NCBI GenBank assembly: GCA_003506435.1
Contig: DOAQ01000036.1
Location: 186,001 to 250,000, forward strand
Length of the DNA: 64,000 bases
Reading direction: 5' to 3'
From: Prolixibacteraceae bacterium
GTDB lineage: Bacteria; Bacteroidota; Bacteroidia; Bacteroidales; Prolixibacteraceae
The notes beneath the pieces were generated by a model that saw only the letters and a program-made list of their open reading frames with translations, was not told where the DNA came from and made no database searches. A program made the translations under genes and the position numbers. This document shows positions 47,370 through 56,252 of the stretch, in pieces. Positions within the stretch are counted from its first letter, which is position 1, and each line of letters starts with the position of its first letter.

Positions 47370-49091
47370 ATGAAAATCCAAAGATATTTATGCTACATCT
47401 TGCTGATAACCGCGCTTCTATGTAGTAGCTGCGAAGAAGTTCTCGACACGAAAATCGATGCGAATTATTCTGCTGAAGACGTTTGGAAAGACCGGGACTT
47501 TACCATGGGAATTTTGGCCGACGGTTATGATAATTTGCCGACATTCTATAACGTGTTTTCGGGTGCTTTCCTCGATTGTGCTACTGATAATGCCGTAACC
47601 AGCGATTACACATCATCGATCATCGATTTTGCCGGTGGAAGTTGGAATTCGGAATCCAGTGTTCTCGATAGTTGGGAAGATTGTTATACCCAAATCAGGA
47701 ATATGAACCTCTTCCTCGAAAAAGCTCCGGATGTCGAATTTTCCGTTAAACCGAACACAAACGAAGTTATCAGGAAACGGGTAAAAGGCGAAGCTCTGTT
47801 TTTACGGGCTTATTACGAGTCTGAATTGCTGTTCCGGTTTTCAGGCATGACTGCCGATAACAAGCTGATGGGATTCCCTATTGTTACCGAAGTCCTTCCT
47901 GAAGGGGTAAATAACTTGGTTGCCAGGTCGGAGTTCGACGCGTGTGTCGATCAGATTTATAATGACATCGACAACGCTTTGTTGTACCTTCCCGAAAAAT
48001 ATGCAGGCAACGACCCCGAATTAGGTACATCGAAAATCGGGCGGGCAACCATTCCTATCGCTTTATGCCTCAAATCGAGAGTGGCACTATATGCTGCAAG
48101 TCCGATTTATACGGTAAACAAAAACGACGAACAGAAAAAATTGCTTTGGGAAAAAGCTGCAACTGCCGCGATGAATGCCATCAACGCTACCGGAACATCG
48201 CTACCTGATCTCAGTGCCGCGATGTATGAAAATCCTGATCATGCCGAAATCATTTGGAGAAGCTTCCAGGGGGCAACAAATACTCCCGAAAAGAATAACT
48301 TCATTCCTCAATTAATGGGCAAAGGATATACAAACCCATCGCAACAGTTAGTCGATGCTTTTCCTGCCAAAACAGGTTATCCGATTACAGACCAGCGTTC
48401 AGGATATGATCAAAACGCGCCTTATTCAAACCGCGACACCCGGTTCTCATTATCTATTCTGTACAACGGGGCAACATTTTCCGGCAAAACAGTCGAAGTA
48501 TTTGCAGGTGGCCTCGACAATGAACTCAGTCGCTCAACCGCTACACGGACGGGTTATTACCTGAGAAAATTCCTTTCCGAGTCGGTTACTTTTGTTCCGG
48601 GTGTTGCTGCAACAACTGCCAAACATTATTATGCTCTTTTCCGCAAAGCTGAAATCTGGCTAAATTATGCCGAAGCTGCCAACGAGGCTTGGGGCCCATC
48701 GTCCGATCCGAAAGGATTGGGAAAAGATGCCCTGACCACACTGAAAGCAATACGTAAACGCGGCGGAATCCCGGTAGCCGACCCTTATGCAACAGAACAA
48801 GCTCTGGCCGGCAAAGAAACGTTCAGATCGTTAATTCAAAACGAAAGAAGAATTGAACTGTGCTTCGAGAACCAGAGGTTTTTCGATATAAGGCGCTGGG
48901 CTTTGCCTTTAAATTCGCTGAACGAACCTGTAAAAGGAGTTACCGTAACCAAAAATGGCAGCACTTTTACATATAATTTCGGGGTTAATATTGAAAACCG
49001 GAATTTCAAAGATTATATGTACTATGGCCCGATTCCTGCAAGCGAAATCCAATCGGCCAATGGGATTGTAAAACAAAATAAAGGATGGTAA
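47370..49091 (+). CDS. SusD/RagB family lipoprotein (PUL2, second copy)
   Basis: 573 residues. The signal MKIQRYLCYILLITALLCSSC is lipidated at Cys21 (CEEVLDTKID). Family marks: VKGEALFLRAYYESELLFR, NAPYSNRDTRFSLSILYNG, IQNERRIELCFENQRFFDIRRW and the terminal NKGW. It resembles the second SusD of PUL1 in its C-terminal blocks and NKGW end. It binds glycan for the SusC just upstream. The next lipoprotein frame begins inside its stop region. Confidence 0.93.
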   Translation: MKIQRYLCYILLITALLCSSCEEVLDTKIDANYSAEDVWKDRDFTMGILADGYDNLPTFYNVFSGAFLDCATDNAVTSDYTSSIIDFAGGSWNSESSVLDSWEDCYTQIRNMNLFLEKAPDVEFSVKPNTNEVIRKRVKGEALFLRAYYESELLFRFSGMTADNKLMGFPIVTEVLPEGVNNLVARSEFDACVDQIYNDIDNALLYLPEKYAGNDPELGTSKIGRATIPIALCLKSRVALYAASPIYTVNKNDEQKKLLWEKAATAAMNAINATGTSLPDLSAAMYENPDHAEIIWRSFQGATNTPEKNNFIPQLMGKGYTNPSQQLVDAFPAKTGYPITDQRSGYDQNAPYSNRDTRFSLSILYNGATFSGKTVEVFAGGLDNELSRSTATRTGYYLRKFLSESVTFVPGVAATTAKHYYALFRKAEIWLNYAEAANEAWGPSSDPKGLGKDALTTLKAIRKRGGIPVADPYATEQALAGKETFRSLIQNERRIELCFENQRFFDIRRWALPLNSLNEPVKGVTVTKNGSTFTYNFGVNIENRNFKDYMYYGPIPASEIQSANGIVKQNKGW

Positions 49092-49228
49092 TTATGAAAC
49101 GAACATGTTTGCATAAAAACACAAACACCGATGAACACAATACATGTGAGTTACATCGGGTAGAAATAGACGTAAAAGAGCTTTTGTTTGATCCAAAAGG
49201 AAATCAGATCAATAAATGTTTTGTACAG

Positions 49229-50179
49229 ATGAAAAAAATAAAATTTGCCGCACTAATTTTAATAGTAACAATGACGCTTGCCGGGTGCAGATACGACGAT
49301 TTTGTCGGCGATTATGACTATACAACGGTCTATTTTGCATATCAAAGTCCGGTACGGACCATATATTCAAACAACCTGGAAATTGGAATAGGGGTTGTTT
49401 TGGGAGGCAAAATTGAAAATAAAACAGATGAAACTGTAAACTTCAGAGTTGCCGACGAACTACTTAACGATGCCACGATTATGGGTACTAAAAAGTTTAC
49501 ATTACTACCTTCAAATTATTATACGCTCAGCAACGCAAATACGATCATCATACCCGAAGGCGAATTCGTAGGCAAAATCACCTTAAAGCTCGATGAGTCG
49601 AAATTCCTTTCCGACCCACTGTCCATTTCAAATACCTATGCCATCCCGGTGCTGATAACCGGATCGACAACTGACAAAATACTGGTTGGCGATACAGAAC
49701 AAGGGATCGCAAGGAAAGACTATACCATCATTGTCATCAAATATATCAGCCAGTATGCCGGAGTGTATTACCACCGCGGTTCCCGTAAAGCTTTCGATGC
49801 TTCGGGCAACCTGAAGGAAACCCTTCAGTATGTAAAACCAAGCGAGGAAGAAATATACCTTAAAGACCTTGTTTGGAATGTAACCACCATTGATGCCAAT
49901 ACAGTTAAGTGCGACGGGGTTGCTGAATTCCTAACTTCGGGGACAAATAGTTATTCGTTGAACCTTAAAATCGGAAGCAACAACAGTGTTGTCATCGAAA
50001 ACAACACAACGTCGAAAATTAAAAATATCATCGACAAAGGCGGATCGGTTTTCGACAAGGAAAAACATAAATTTTACCTGAATTATGAATATACCGACGC
50101 GGCCACCAGCACCAGGTATGTTATGTCGGACACATTAAATTACCGTAGTTCCGGGTTGGCTATAGAGTTTTGGAATTAA
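49229..50179 (+). CDS. DUF1735 (BT_3987-like) surface lipoprotein (PUL2)
   Basis: 316 residues from the ATG at 49229, which starts a lipoprotein signal (MKKIKFAALILIVTMTLAGC, Cys20). The frame is open back to 49085, with another ATG at 49094. That would add a hydrophilic 45-residue extension before the signal and is unlikely. FVGDYDYTTVYFAYQSPVRTI and VGKITLKLDESKFL match the DUF1735 half; YAGVYYHRGSRKAF starts the C-terminal half shared with the PUL1 homologue. The extra carbohydrate-binding-like segment of that homologue is absent. It is a glycan-binding partner of SusCD in the SusE/F position. Confidence 0.8.
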   Translation: MKKIKFAALILIVTMTLAGCRYDDFVGDYDYTTVYFAYQSPVRTIYSNNLEIGIGVVLGGKIENKTDETVNFRVADELLNDATIMGTKKFTLLPSNYYTLSNANTIIIPEGEFVGKITLKLDESKFLSDPLSISNTYAIPVLITGSTTDKILVGDTEQGIARKDYTIIVIKYISQYAGVYYHRGSRKAFDASGNLKETLQYVKPSEEEIYLKDLVWNVTTIDANTVKCDGVAEFLTSGTNSYSLNLKIGSNNSVVIENNTTSKIKNIIDKGGSVFDKEKHKFYLNYEYTDAATSTRYVMSDTLNYRSSGLAIEFWN

Positions 50180-50327
50180 CTTTTTATTTATATCGATTGC
50201 CCCGGCATCATCTGGTGCCTGGGTAATCTTTAAAACGTAAACCTTTTAAGAAGAAGGAATATCCTGCCCTTCAGTGAAATTATACTGATTAAATGAAAAA
50301 GAATCTTTCAGAAAAAAAATCAAACAA

Positions 50328-51902
50328 ATGAAAAAGTATTCAATTTATTCCTTGTGTTTTTTGCTATCTCTTCTGCTTGCCACCGATCTCTTTTGTTCGT
50401 GCCAGTTAGCAGCCGACGATTCAGCAAAAAATCAATTGAGAAATATATTTTTGCTCAAGGCAGAAGTTACTGATATTGGAACAGCAATCCCGTCAGCGAA
50501 TATCTTTTTAAAAGATAAAGAATATATATTCCCCAAAGGTTTACCCAAAATCATAGAAGGGCTTGAATTTACCAAAATCATGAAAGGTTCGAATGGACTA
50601 AAACAATTATGCAGCAAGGGAAAGGGAACGATTTATATTGCCTTCAGCGACCCGAATTATAACTCTGAAGAATGGACGAACCTGAAACAAAATTTTGTAG
50701 TAAACTCCGAAACATTTCATCTTTACAGTTACTCTTACAAAAAACCTGAAACTTGGGTCAACATTCCTCAATTACAAAAACCGGGTACAATACTCTTTGC
50801 CGAAAATTTGGAATTAACGGATACAAATCCTCCCGGTGTGGTAATCTGCGAATCGAACGATCCCAAATTATATTTTGTTACGGATCCCTGTATCGCTATT
50901 TTGCCAAACGGGAAATACATTGCAGGATGTAGATCCAAATTTGATGGGAAAAAAGCGACCTACCGGATTTTTGGTTCAACAGATAAAGGTGAAACCTGGC
51001 AAAAAATCACCGATCTCGATGAAGTAGGTTTTTGCAGCCTTTTTACCCATAATGGCGAGCTTTATGTCATGGGGACAAAAGGTGGCTTTAATCATGCAAT
51101 CATACGTAAATCGGTAGACGGAGGACAAACATGGACTACCCCTACAGATCATAAAAACGGGTTGCTTATGGGGCGTTCGAAAAGTTTCCATTCGGCATCG
51201 GTGCCAGTTGTTATAAACAACGGGCGAATCTGGCGGGCGATGGAAGACAATATCCCTTTTGGAGATCGCAATTTCAGAGCTTTTTTGATGTCTGCTCCGG
51301 TAAATGCAAATCTTCTCGATTCATCAAGCTGGACTTGTACGGTTCCTCTACCATATCAAAAAGACTGGTTAGGCGAAGAAAGGACTTTCAAAGGTTGGTT
51401 CGAAGGAAATGCTGTGGTAAAACCAGATGGTTCGATGGCTAATTTTTTGAGGATTGAAGAACAAACCTATGATGGAAAAGCAGCCATGATACATATTGCC
51501 CCCGACGGAGTATCAGCGTCTTTCGACCCCAAAAAAGATATTATCGATTTCCCTGGCGCTTCGAAAAAATTCGTCATTCGTTACGACAGCATTTCATCAA
51601 AATACTGGTCGATAACCAACCATACATTCGATCAGGACAGGGGAAAGGAACATTGTGGTCTAACCCGGAACCGGGTTGTACTGGTTTGGTCACAAGACCT
51701 GAGAAACTGGGCAATCAGCGATACCCTGATTAGCATCAATGACCCGCATTTCCATGGGTACCAGTATATCGACTGGCTCATCGACGGAAACGATATTGTT
51801 GCCGTATCGCGTACGGCCCATGATTACAGGAAAGGGCTTCCTGTACGCCAGCACGATGCCAATTATTTGACATTTCACCGATTCATGAACTTCAGGAATT
51901 AA
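50328..51902 (+). CDS. Sialidase-fold (BNR/Asp-box) secreted protein with extra N-terminal domain
   Basis: 524 residues with an export signal (1-25, ending LFCSC, possibly lipidated). Residues about 30-155 form an unassigned domain. From about 165 to 520 is a six-bladed propeller with Asp boxes STDKGETW (about 216) and SVDGGQTW (about 261). It ends HDANYLTFHRFMNFRN, nearly as in the protein at 58179, so the two are paralogues. I see no F/Y-R-I-P motif, which usually supplies a catalytic Arg of GH33 sialidases. Neuraminidase activity is therefore not assured; it could cleave another acidic sugar. It follows the PUL2 SusCD module and probably acts at the surface or in the periplasm. Confidence 0.75.
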   Translation: MKKYSIYSLCFLLSLLLATDLFCSCQLAADDSAKNQLRNIFLLKAEVTDIGTAIPSANIFLKDKEYIFPKGLPKIIEGLEFTKIMKGSNGLKQLCSKGKGTIYIAFSDPNYNSEEWTNLKQNFVVNSETFHLYSYSYKKPETWVNIPQLQKPGTILFAENLELTDTNPPGVVICESNDPKLYFVTDPCIAILPNGKYIAGCRSKFDGKKATYRIFGSTDKGETWQKITDLDEVGFCSLFTHNGELYVMGTKGGFNHAIIRKSVDGGQTWTTPTDHKNGLLMGRSKSFHSASVPVVINNGRIWRAMEDNIPFGDRNFRAFLMSAPVNANLLDSSSWTCTVPLPYQKDWLGEERTFKGWFEGNAVVKPDGSMANFLRIEEQTYDGKAAMIHIAPDGVSASFDPKKDIIDFPGASKKFVIRYDSISSKYWSITNHTFDQDRGKEHCGLTRNRVVLVWSQDLRNWAISDTLISINDPHFHGYQYIDWLIDGNDIVAVSRTAHDYRKGLPVRQHDANYLTFHRFMNFRN

Positions 51903-51925
51903 TAATCATTCCCAATTCTGGTACG

Positions 51926-53962
51926 ATGCAAAAAACTGTTTTACCTGTTGCTACAATCATAATCTGCGCCATACTTGCCGCAGGTTTACCGTTCAGCATT
52001 TCAGCACAAATAGAAAATACGCTGATCAGTTCGCAGCCAATTAAAGCCGGAGGTAAAAAAGGGCTCGCACCTCTGTTCTTTTCGCTGAGTAATAATCCCC
52101 AAGGTTCGGCATTTGTCAGAAATTCCGAATACCCTGATATTTTTACCGAAGCAGTTTCAGGAGTTGAATTGGAATTAGGATTGTACCGGTGTCAATTTCG
52201 CTACATCGACGATAAAGGACGTTTGGTATATTCTGCCCCGGTAAAAGTAAAACATCCATGGGGTGAAAAAATTCCTCCTGCTCCCGGAAGAATCTTCAAC
52301 CTCGGCAAAGAGGTAATAGGGATTTGGATTGATTCCGGGAAAAATGTTGTCGCTGCCCGATTTGAAAACGATAAAGAAGAATTCGTAAAAATTGATGAAC
52401 TGTCCATTACCGGAAGTATAAAGCCTGTTGCAGGAATCGAGGTTTGTCCTCTGACGAATGACGAACTGGAAATAATTTTACTTTGTAACGACGGACAGGA
52501 ATACCGTCCGGCAACTTTCTCCGGCGACACTCAATCGTATTACGACGGAGCCGGATCGTACAGGGGCAAGCTTCCTCTTTGCGGGTTGTACCATTTTAAA
52601 ATCAATTTCAAATTGATGGAGCAGGTTTCTGCGGTTGAAAAAATAACTTTCAAAGACGACCTTGCTATTTCGGCCAGCCGGGTCGTTAAAGTGGGCTCCG
52701 AAAATGAAATGCTCGACGGGTATATTGTGACCAACACATTGGGTGTGATGAAATATCTTCCTGCAAAAGACAAACATGCCATACTTTCTGAAGTCAGGCA
52801 TGTTTTTAAAGACGAACGGACAGTCCTTTACCATCCGACTCAGGGGGCTAAAGCAATCCCGTTCGCCCCGGCAGGGAAGCCGCAGAATGAATTTGTCGCC
52901 GGAGGCGAAGGTGCTTTATACCATTATCAGTTTTCGGGCAAAATGACAAAAAACGGTGAACCTATTTTTAATGAACCTAAAATGATTTTGCAGGAAAATG
53001 CCGACCTGTATTCGGGGACACTGAGCGTTCCGAACGTAGTCGACTGGGATGGTGACGGCTTACTCGATATTGTTTCCGGAAACTCGGAAGGAAGACTGCT
53101 GTTTTTTAAAAACAACGGGTCGGACATTTCGCCCGACTTTGCTTTTCCCGAAGAAATAAAATCAGCCGGAAATCCAATTTTGTTCCGCCCGGGATATAAT
53201 ATTGTGCAGGGGCCGCTTGAATCAGCCTGGGGGTATCTTAGTCCAACGGTCTATGACTGGAATAATGACGGTTTACTTGACGTCATCTTTTCAGGTTCGC
53301 GATCAAAACATGAAGTAATGTTAAACCGGGGCACTAAGGAAAAACCAAACCTGGAAGCACCTGTTGCCCTTCGTATTGACAATATGGAATTACCCGGAAC
53401 ATGGAGGGTTAGACCTGCAATTGCCAAAATAAATGGAAGAAACGCCTATGTAATTTTAGACACAGAAGATGCACTTCATCTTTATTGGCAGGTTGATGAT
53501 TATACTGTAGAAGATGGCGGAAAAGTCCTAATGAAGGATGGTACCACAATCACCCATCGCAGCACGCTGATACAACCCCTGGGGCAAAGGGGACGGGCTA
53601 AATTGCAACTCATCGATTGGGATGATGATGGCGTCCTCGACCTGATTATCGGTACGTCCAAACGTTCTTCGTTTCCACATCCAGACAGAGGAATGCCGTT
53701 TAACAGGTTTATTAAAAATGAACTGGGATTGCAGGTTCTCTTCATGCGCAATGTCGGGACAAATGAAAATATGAAATTTACAGAACCGGTACAATTCCAG
53801 GTAAATGGCAAGGATTTATATCTTGGCACACATGAATATGCTCCTTTTGCATGTAAACTGGGCGATATTTCCAATGGATTAAATCTGATTGTCGGAGTAG
53901 AAAGCGGGAAAACTTATTTTTTCGAAAGAAAAGACTTAACAACCATCGGGCTCAATGACTAA
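51926..53962 (+). CDS. FG-GAP/VCBS-repeat beta-propeller secreted protein
   Basis: 678 residues with a signal ending SISAQ (about 27). The first half (30-310) is beta-rich and unassigned. The second half has FG-GAP-like repeats with calcium-type D-x-D-x-D-G loops: VDWDGDGLLDIV (about 371), YDWNNDGLLDVI (about 446) and IDWDDDGVLDLI (about 564). Such propellers in PULs can bind glycans or be part of lyases. No known lyase residues could be recognised. It lies 23 bp after the first sialidase-fold gene and 210 bp before the second, where a new promoter region appears. Confidence 0.75.
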   Translation: MQKTVLPVATIIICAILAAGLPFSISAQIENTLISSQPIKAGGKKGLAPLFFSLSNNPQGSAFVRNSEYPDIFTEAVSGVELELGLYRCQFRYIDDKGRLVYSAPVKVKHPWGEKIPPAPGRIFNLGKEVIGIWIDSGKNVVAARFENDKEEFVKIDELSITGSIKPVAGIEVCPLTNDELEIILLCNDGQEYRPATFSGDTQSYYDGAGSYRGKLPLCGLYHFKINFKLMEQVSAVEKITFKDDLAISASRVVKVGSENEMLDGYIVTNTLGVMKYLPAKDKHAILSEVRHVFKDERTVLYHPTQGAKAIPFAPAGKPQNEFVAGGEGALYHYQFSGKMTKNGEPIFNEPKMILQENADLYSGTLSVPNVVDWDGDGLLDIVSGNSEGRLLFFKNNGSDISPDFAFPEEIKSAGNPILFRPGYNIVQGPLESAWGYLSPTVYDWNNDGLLDVIFSGSRSKHEVMLNRGTKEKPNLEAPVALRIDNMELPGTWRVRPAIAKINGRNAYVILDTEDALHLYWQVDDYTVEDGGKVLMKDGTTITHRSTLIQPLGQRGRAKLQLIDWDDDGVLDLIIGTSKRSSFPHPDRGMPFNRFIKNELGLQVLFMRNVGTNENMKFTEPVQFQVNGKDLYLGTHEYAPFACKLGDISNGLNLIVGVESGKTYFFERKDLTTIGLND

Positions 53963-54000
53963 AAGACTATCTTCTAATAAAAAGACAACCTCAAAAGAAT

Positions 54001-54172
54001 TATGGCATATTTTAACGCTATACGTAAATATAGTGATTCTGATTTATCACATGAGTTAATATTTTATATGTATTTAGTAATATTTGATAGGTCTTTCCTT
54101 ATTTTTTGGTTTTCCTTTGATGAAGTAAAAGTTTTGTTGGATACAAATAAAAAACAACTAAACTGATAGGGT
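54001..54172. promoter_or_regulatory. Upstream region of the intact sialidase gene, homologous to the araC intergenic region
   Basis: It shares ATTTTAACG, GTAAATATAG, AATATTTGATAGGTCTTTCC and TTTCCTTTGATGAAGT with 38441-38612 in the same order. AATATTTG (54079-54086) resembles a -7 element. It probably drives a separate transcript for sialidase, aldolase, transporter and NanQ-like genes under AraC control. Confidence 0.5.
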
Positions 54173-55201
54173 ATGAAGATCATTTTTTTATCAGTAATTT
54201 TCAGTATGGTTTTATTTTCAGCGTGTACACAACGTCTGTCGCCCGAAAAGATCAAGGCCGAAGTATTGGCTTCTGAATTTATTTATGAAGAGGCGTCTTT
54301 CCCATCATGTCACGCCTCAACAATCATTGAAACAGAAAATGGGTTACTGGCTTCCTGGTTCGGTGGTACTCATGAGAAACACCCGGATGTTTGTATATAC
54401 ACATCCGAAAAAACATTGGAACAATGGAGCGCTCCTGCGTTGGTTGCCGACGGCATCATGAACGATACGCTTCGTCACCCATGCTGGAACCCCGTATTGT
54501 TTAAGAAGGATAACGGCGATGTGGTACTGTATTACAAAGTGGGGCCCAATCCTCGTGAATGGTGGGGTCTGTATAAGATTTCAACAGATGATGGAAAATC
54601 ATGGTCAGAAAGTATTCTGATTCCCGATCATCTTTTAGGTCCCATCAAAAACAAACCGGAGCAGTTGAAAGACGGCACCATTTTGTATCCTACCAGTTAC
54701 GAAACGCCGGAAAAGTGGGCAATTTATGTTGAAACTTCAGATCAGAATTTAGACAATTGGGAAAAAACCGAAATCGACAACAACGGTTTTAATGCCATCC
54801 AGCCCACGGTTCTCTTTCATAAAGGCGGACGTATTCAATTACTTTGTCGAAGCAAAGAGAAAAAGATTGTTGAAACATGGTCGGATAATCAGGGAAAAAC
54901 ATGGACGCCGCTAACGGCAACATCCCTTCCTAACAACAACTCGGGAATTGATGCAGTGACACTTGATAACGGTTTGCATTTACTGATTTGTAACCCGATT
55001 GAAAAGGGACGGAACAAACTGTCTGTACTCGCATCAGCAGATGGAAAAAACTGGAGTACCCTGATTATTCTGGAAGATCAGCCGAAAGGGGAATTCAGTT
55101 ACCCGGCTATTATTCAGGGCAAAGATGGTACCATCCATATTACATATACATACAACCGTGAAAAGATAAAATACGTTCATCTGGCAATTCAGAAAAAATA
55201 A
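54173..55201 (+). CDS. Exo-alpha-sialidase family lipoprotein (BNR propeller)
   Basis: 342 residues with a lipoprotein signal MKIIFLSVIFSMVLFSAC (Cys18). SFPSCHASTIIETENGLLASWFGGTHE (about 43-69) and STDDGKSW, WSDNQGKTW and SADGKNW repeats match the Sialidase_2 (PF13088) propeller. Members annotated as exo-alpha-sialidase release terminal sialic or other acidic sugars. The classical RIP arginine motif is not visible, so the substrate is uncertain. A broken copy lies at 38613-39026. It has its own upstream region and leads a run of catabolic genes: aldolase, transporter, NanQ-like protein. Confidence 0.82.
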   Translation: MKIIFLSVIFSMVLFSACTQRLSPEKIKAEVLASEFIYEEASFPSCHASTIIETENGLLASWFGGTHEKHPDVCIYTSEKTLEQWSAPALVADGIMNDTLRHPCWNPVLFKKDNGDVVLYYKVGPNPREWWGLYKISTDDGKSWSESILIPDHLLGPIKNKPEQLKDGTILYPTSYETPEKWAIYVETSDQNLDNWEKTEIDNNGFNAIQPTVLFHKGGRIQLLCRSKEKKIVETWSDNQGKTWTPLTATSLPNNNSGIDAVTLDNGLHLLICNPIEKGRNKLSVLASADGKNWSTLIILEDQPKGEFSYPAIIQGKDGTIHITYTYNREKIKYVHLAIQKK

Positions 55202-55251
55202 GGTTTCTGTGTCTCTATTATATAAAAAACGATACTTGATTAAATTTCATT

Positions 55252-56178
55252 ATGGAAAAACCCATATCATACCCTTTACGGGGAATTATTCCTCCCCTGG
55301 TTACTCCGCTTTTGAATAATGACACCCTTGATGTTGAAGGTTTGGAGAGGCTGATTGAGCATACTATTTCAGGAGGTGTGCATGGTATCTTTATTTTAGG
55401 TACCACCGGCGAATTTGCCGGTTTAAGTTATAAACTCCGCAAGGAACTGACAGAACGAACCTGTCAATTAGTAAATGGGCGTGTCCCGGTATTGGTGGGG
55501 GTAACCGATTCGGCATTTACAGAAAGCCTGAATCTGGCTAAAGTTGCTGTTGTTTGTGGTGCTGACGCAGTGGTGCTGGCGCCGCCCTTTTATTTTGCTT
55601 CAGCACAGCCTGAACTTTTGGAATATTTACAGCATATAACAGTGCAAATGCCATTGCCTCTGTTTATTTACAATATGCCCGTGCATACCAAAGTTATATT
55701 CAGTCCGGAAACTGTAAAAGCAGCAGCAAACATTCCCGGAATTGTCGGGATGAAAGACAGTTCTTCCAATCTGGCTTATTTTAAACAGGTGCAATATGCT
55801 CTCCGCGATCGGGAAGATTTTACTTTTATGGTTGGACCGGAAGAATTTATGTCGGAATTTGTTCTTACAGGTGGCCATGGCGGGGTAAACGGCGGGGCGA
55901 ACATGTTTCCGAAATTGTATGTGGAACTGTACAATGCCTCGGTAGCCCGCGACTTTGAAAAGATTACCCCGCTCCAGCAAAAAGTGATGCAGGTGAGCAC
56001 AACAATTTATAACGTCGGGCATTATGGATCGAGTTACATGAAAGGACTGAAATGCGCCTTATCGGTAATGGGAATATGCAGTGATTTTATGGCCGAACCT
56101 TTTCACCGGTTCAAAGAGCCGGAACGGTTAAAAATTGAGCAACTGCTGGATCAATTAAATTATAAGGAATTGCTTTGA
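55252..56178 (+). CDS. N-acetylneuraminate lyase / dihydrodipicolinate synthase family aldolase
   Basis: 308 residues, a class I aldolase barrel. GTTGE (50-54) is the carboxylate-binding loop. Tyr140 (in IYNMP) is the proton relay and Lys168 (in GMKDSS) is the Schiff-base lysine. The family cleaves or forms 2-keto acids: NanA splits sialic acid to ManNAc and pyruvate, others act on KDG or make dihydrodipicolinate. The position, directly after a sialidase-type gene and before an MFS transporter, favours catabolism of a released keto-deoxy sugar. No signal peptide, so cytoplasmic. The sequence alone does not separate NanA from KDG-type aldolases. Confidence 0.85.
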   Translation: MEKPISYPLRGIIPPLVTPLLNNDTLDVEGLERLIEHTISGGVHGIFILGTTGEFAGLSYKLRKELTERTCQLVNGRVPVLVGVTDSAFTESLNLAKVAVVCGADAVVLAPPFYFASAQPELLEYLQHITVQMPLPLFIYNMPVHTKVIFSPETVKAAANIPGIVGMKDSSSNLAYFKQVQYALRDREDFTFMVGPEEFMSEFVLTGGHGGVNGGANMFPKLYVELYNASVARDFEKITPLQQKVMQVSTTIYNVGHYGSSYMKGLKCALSVMGICSDFMAEPFHRFKEPERLKIEQLLDQLNYKELL

Positions 56179-56252
56179 GTAAAAAAGTTTTCGTAAAATT
56201 ACTGACCTAAATAACCTGTAACAGGATATAAGAACCATTGAAATTCAGTCAA

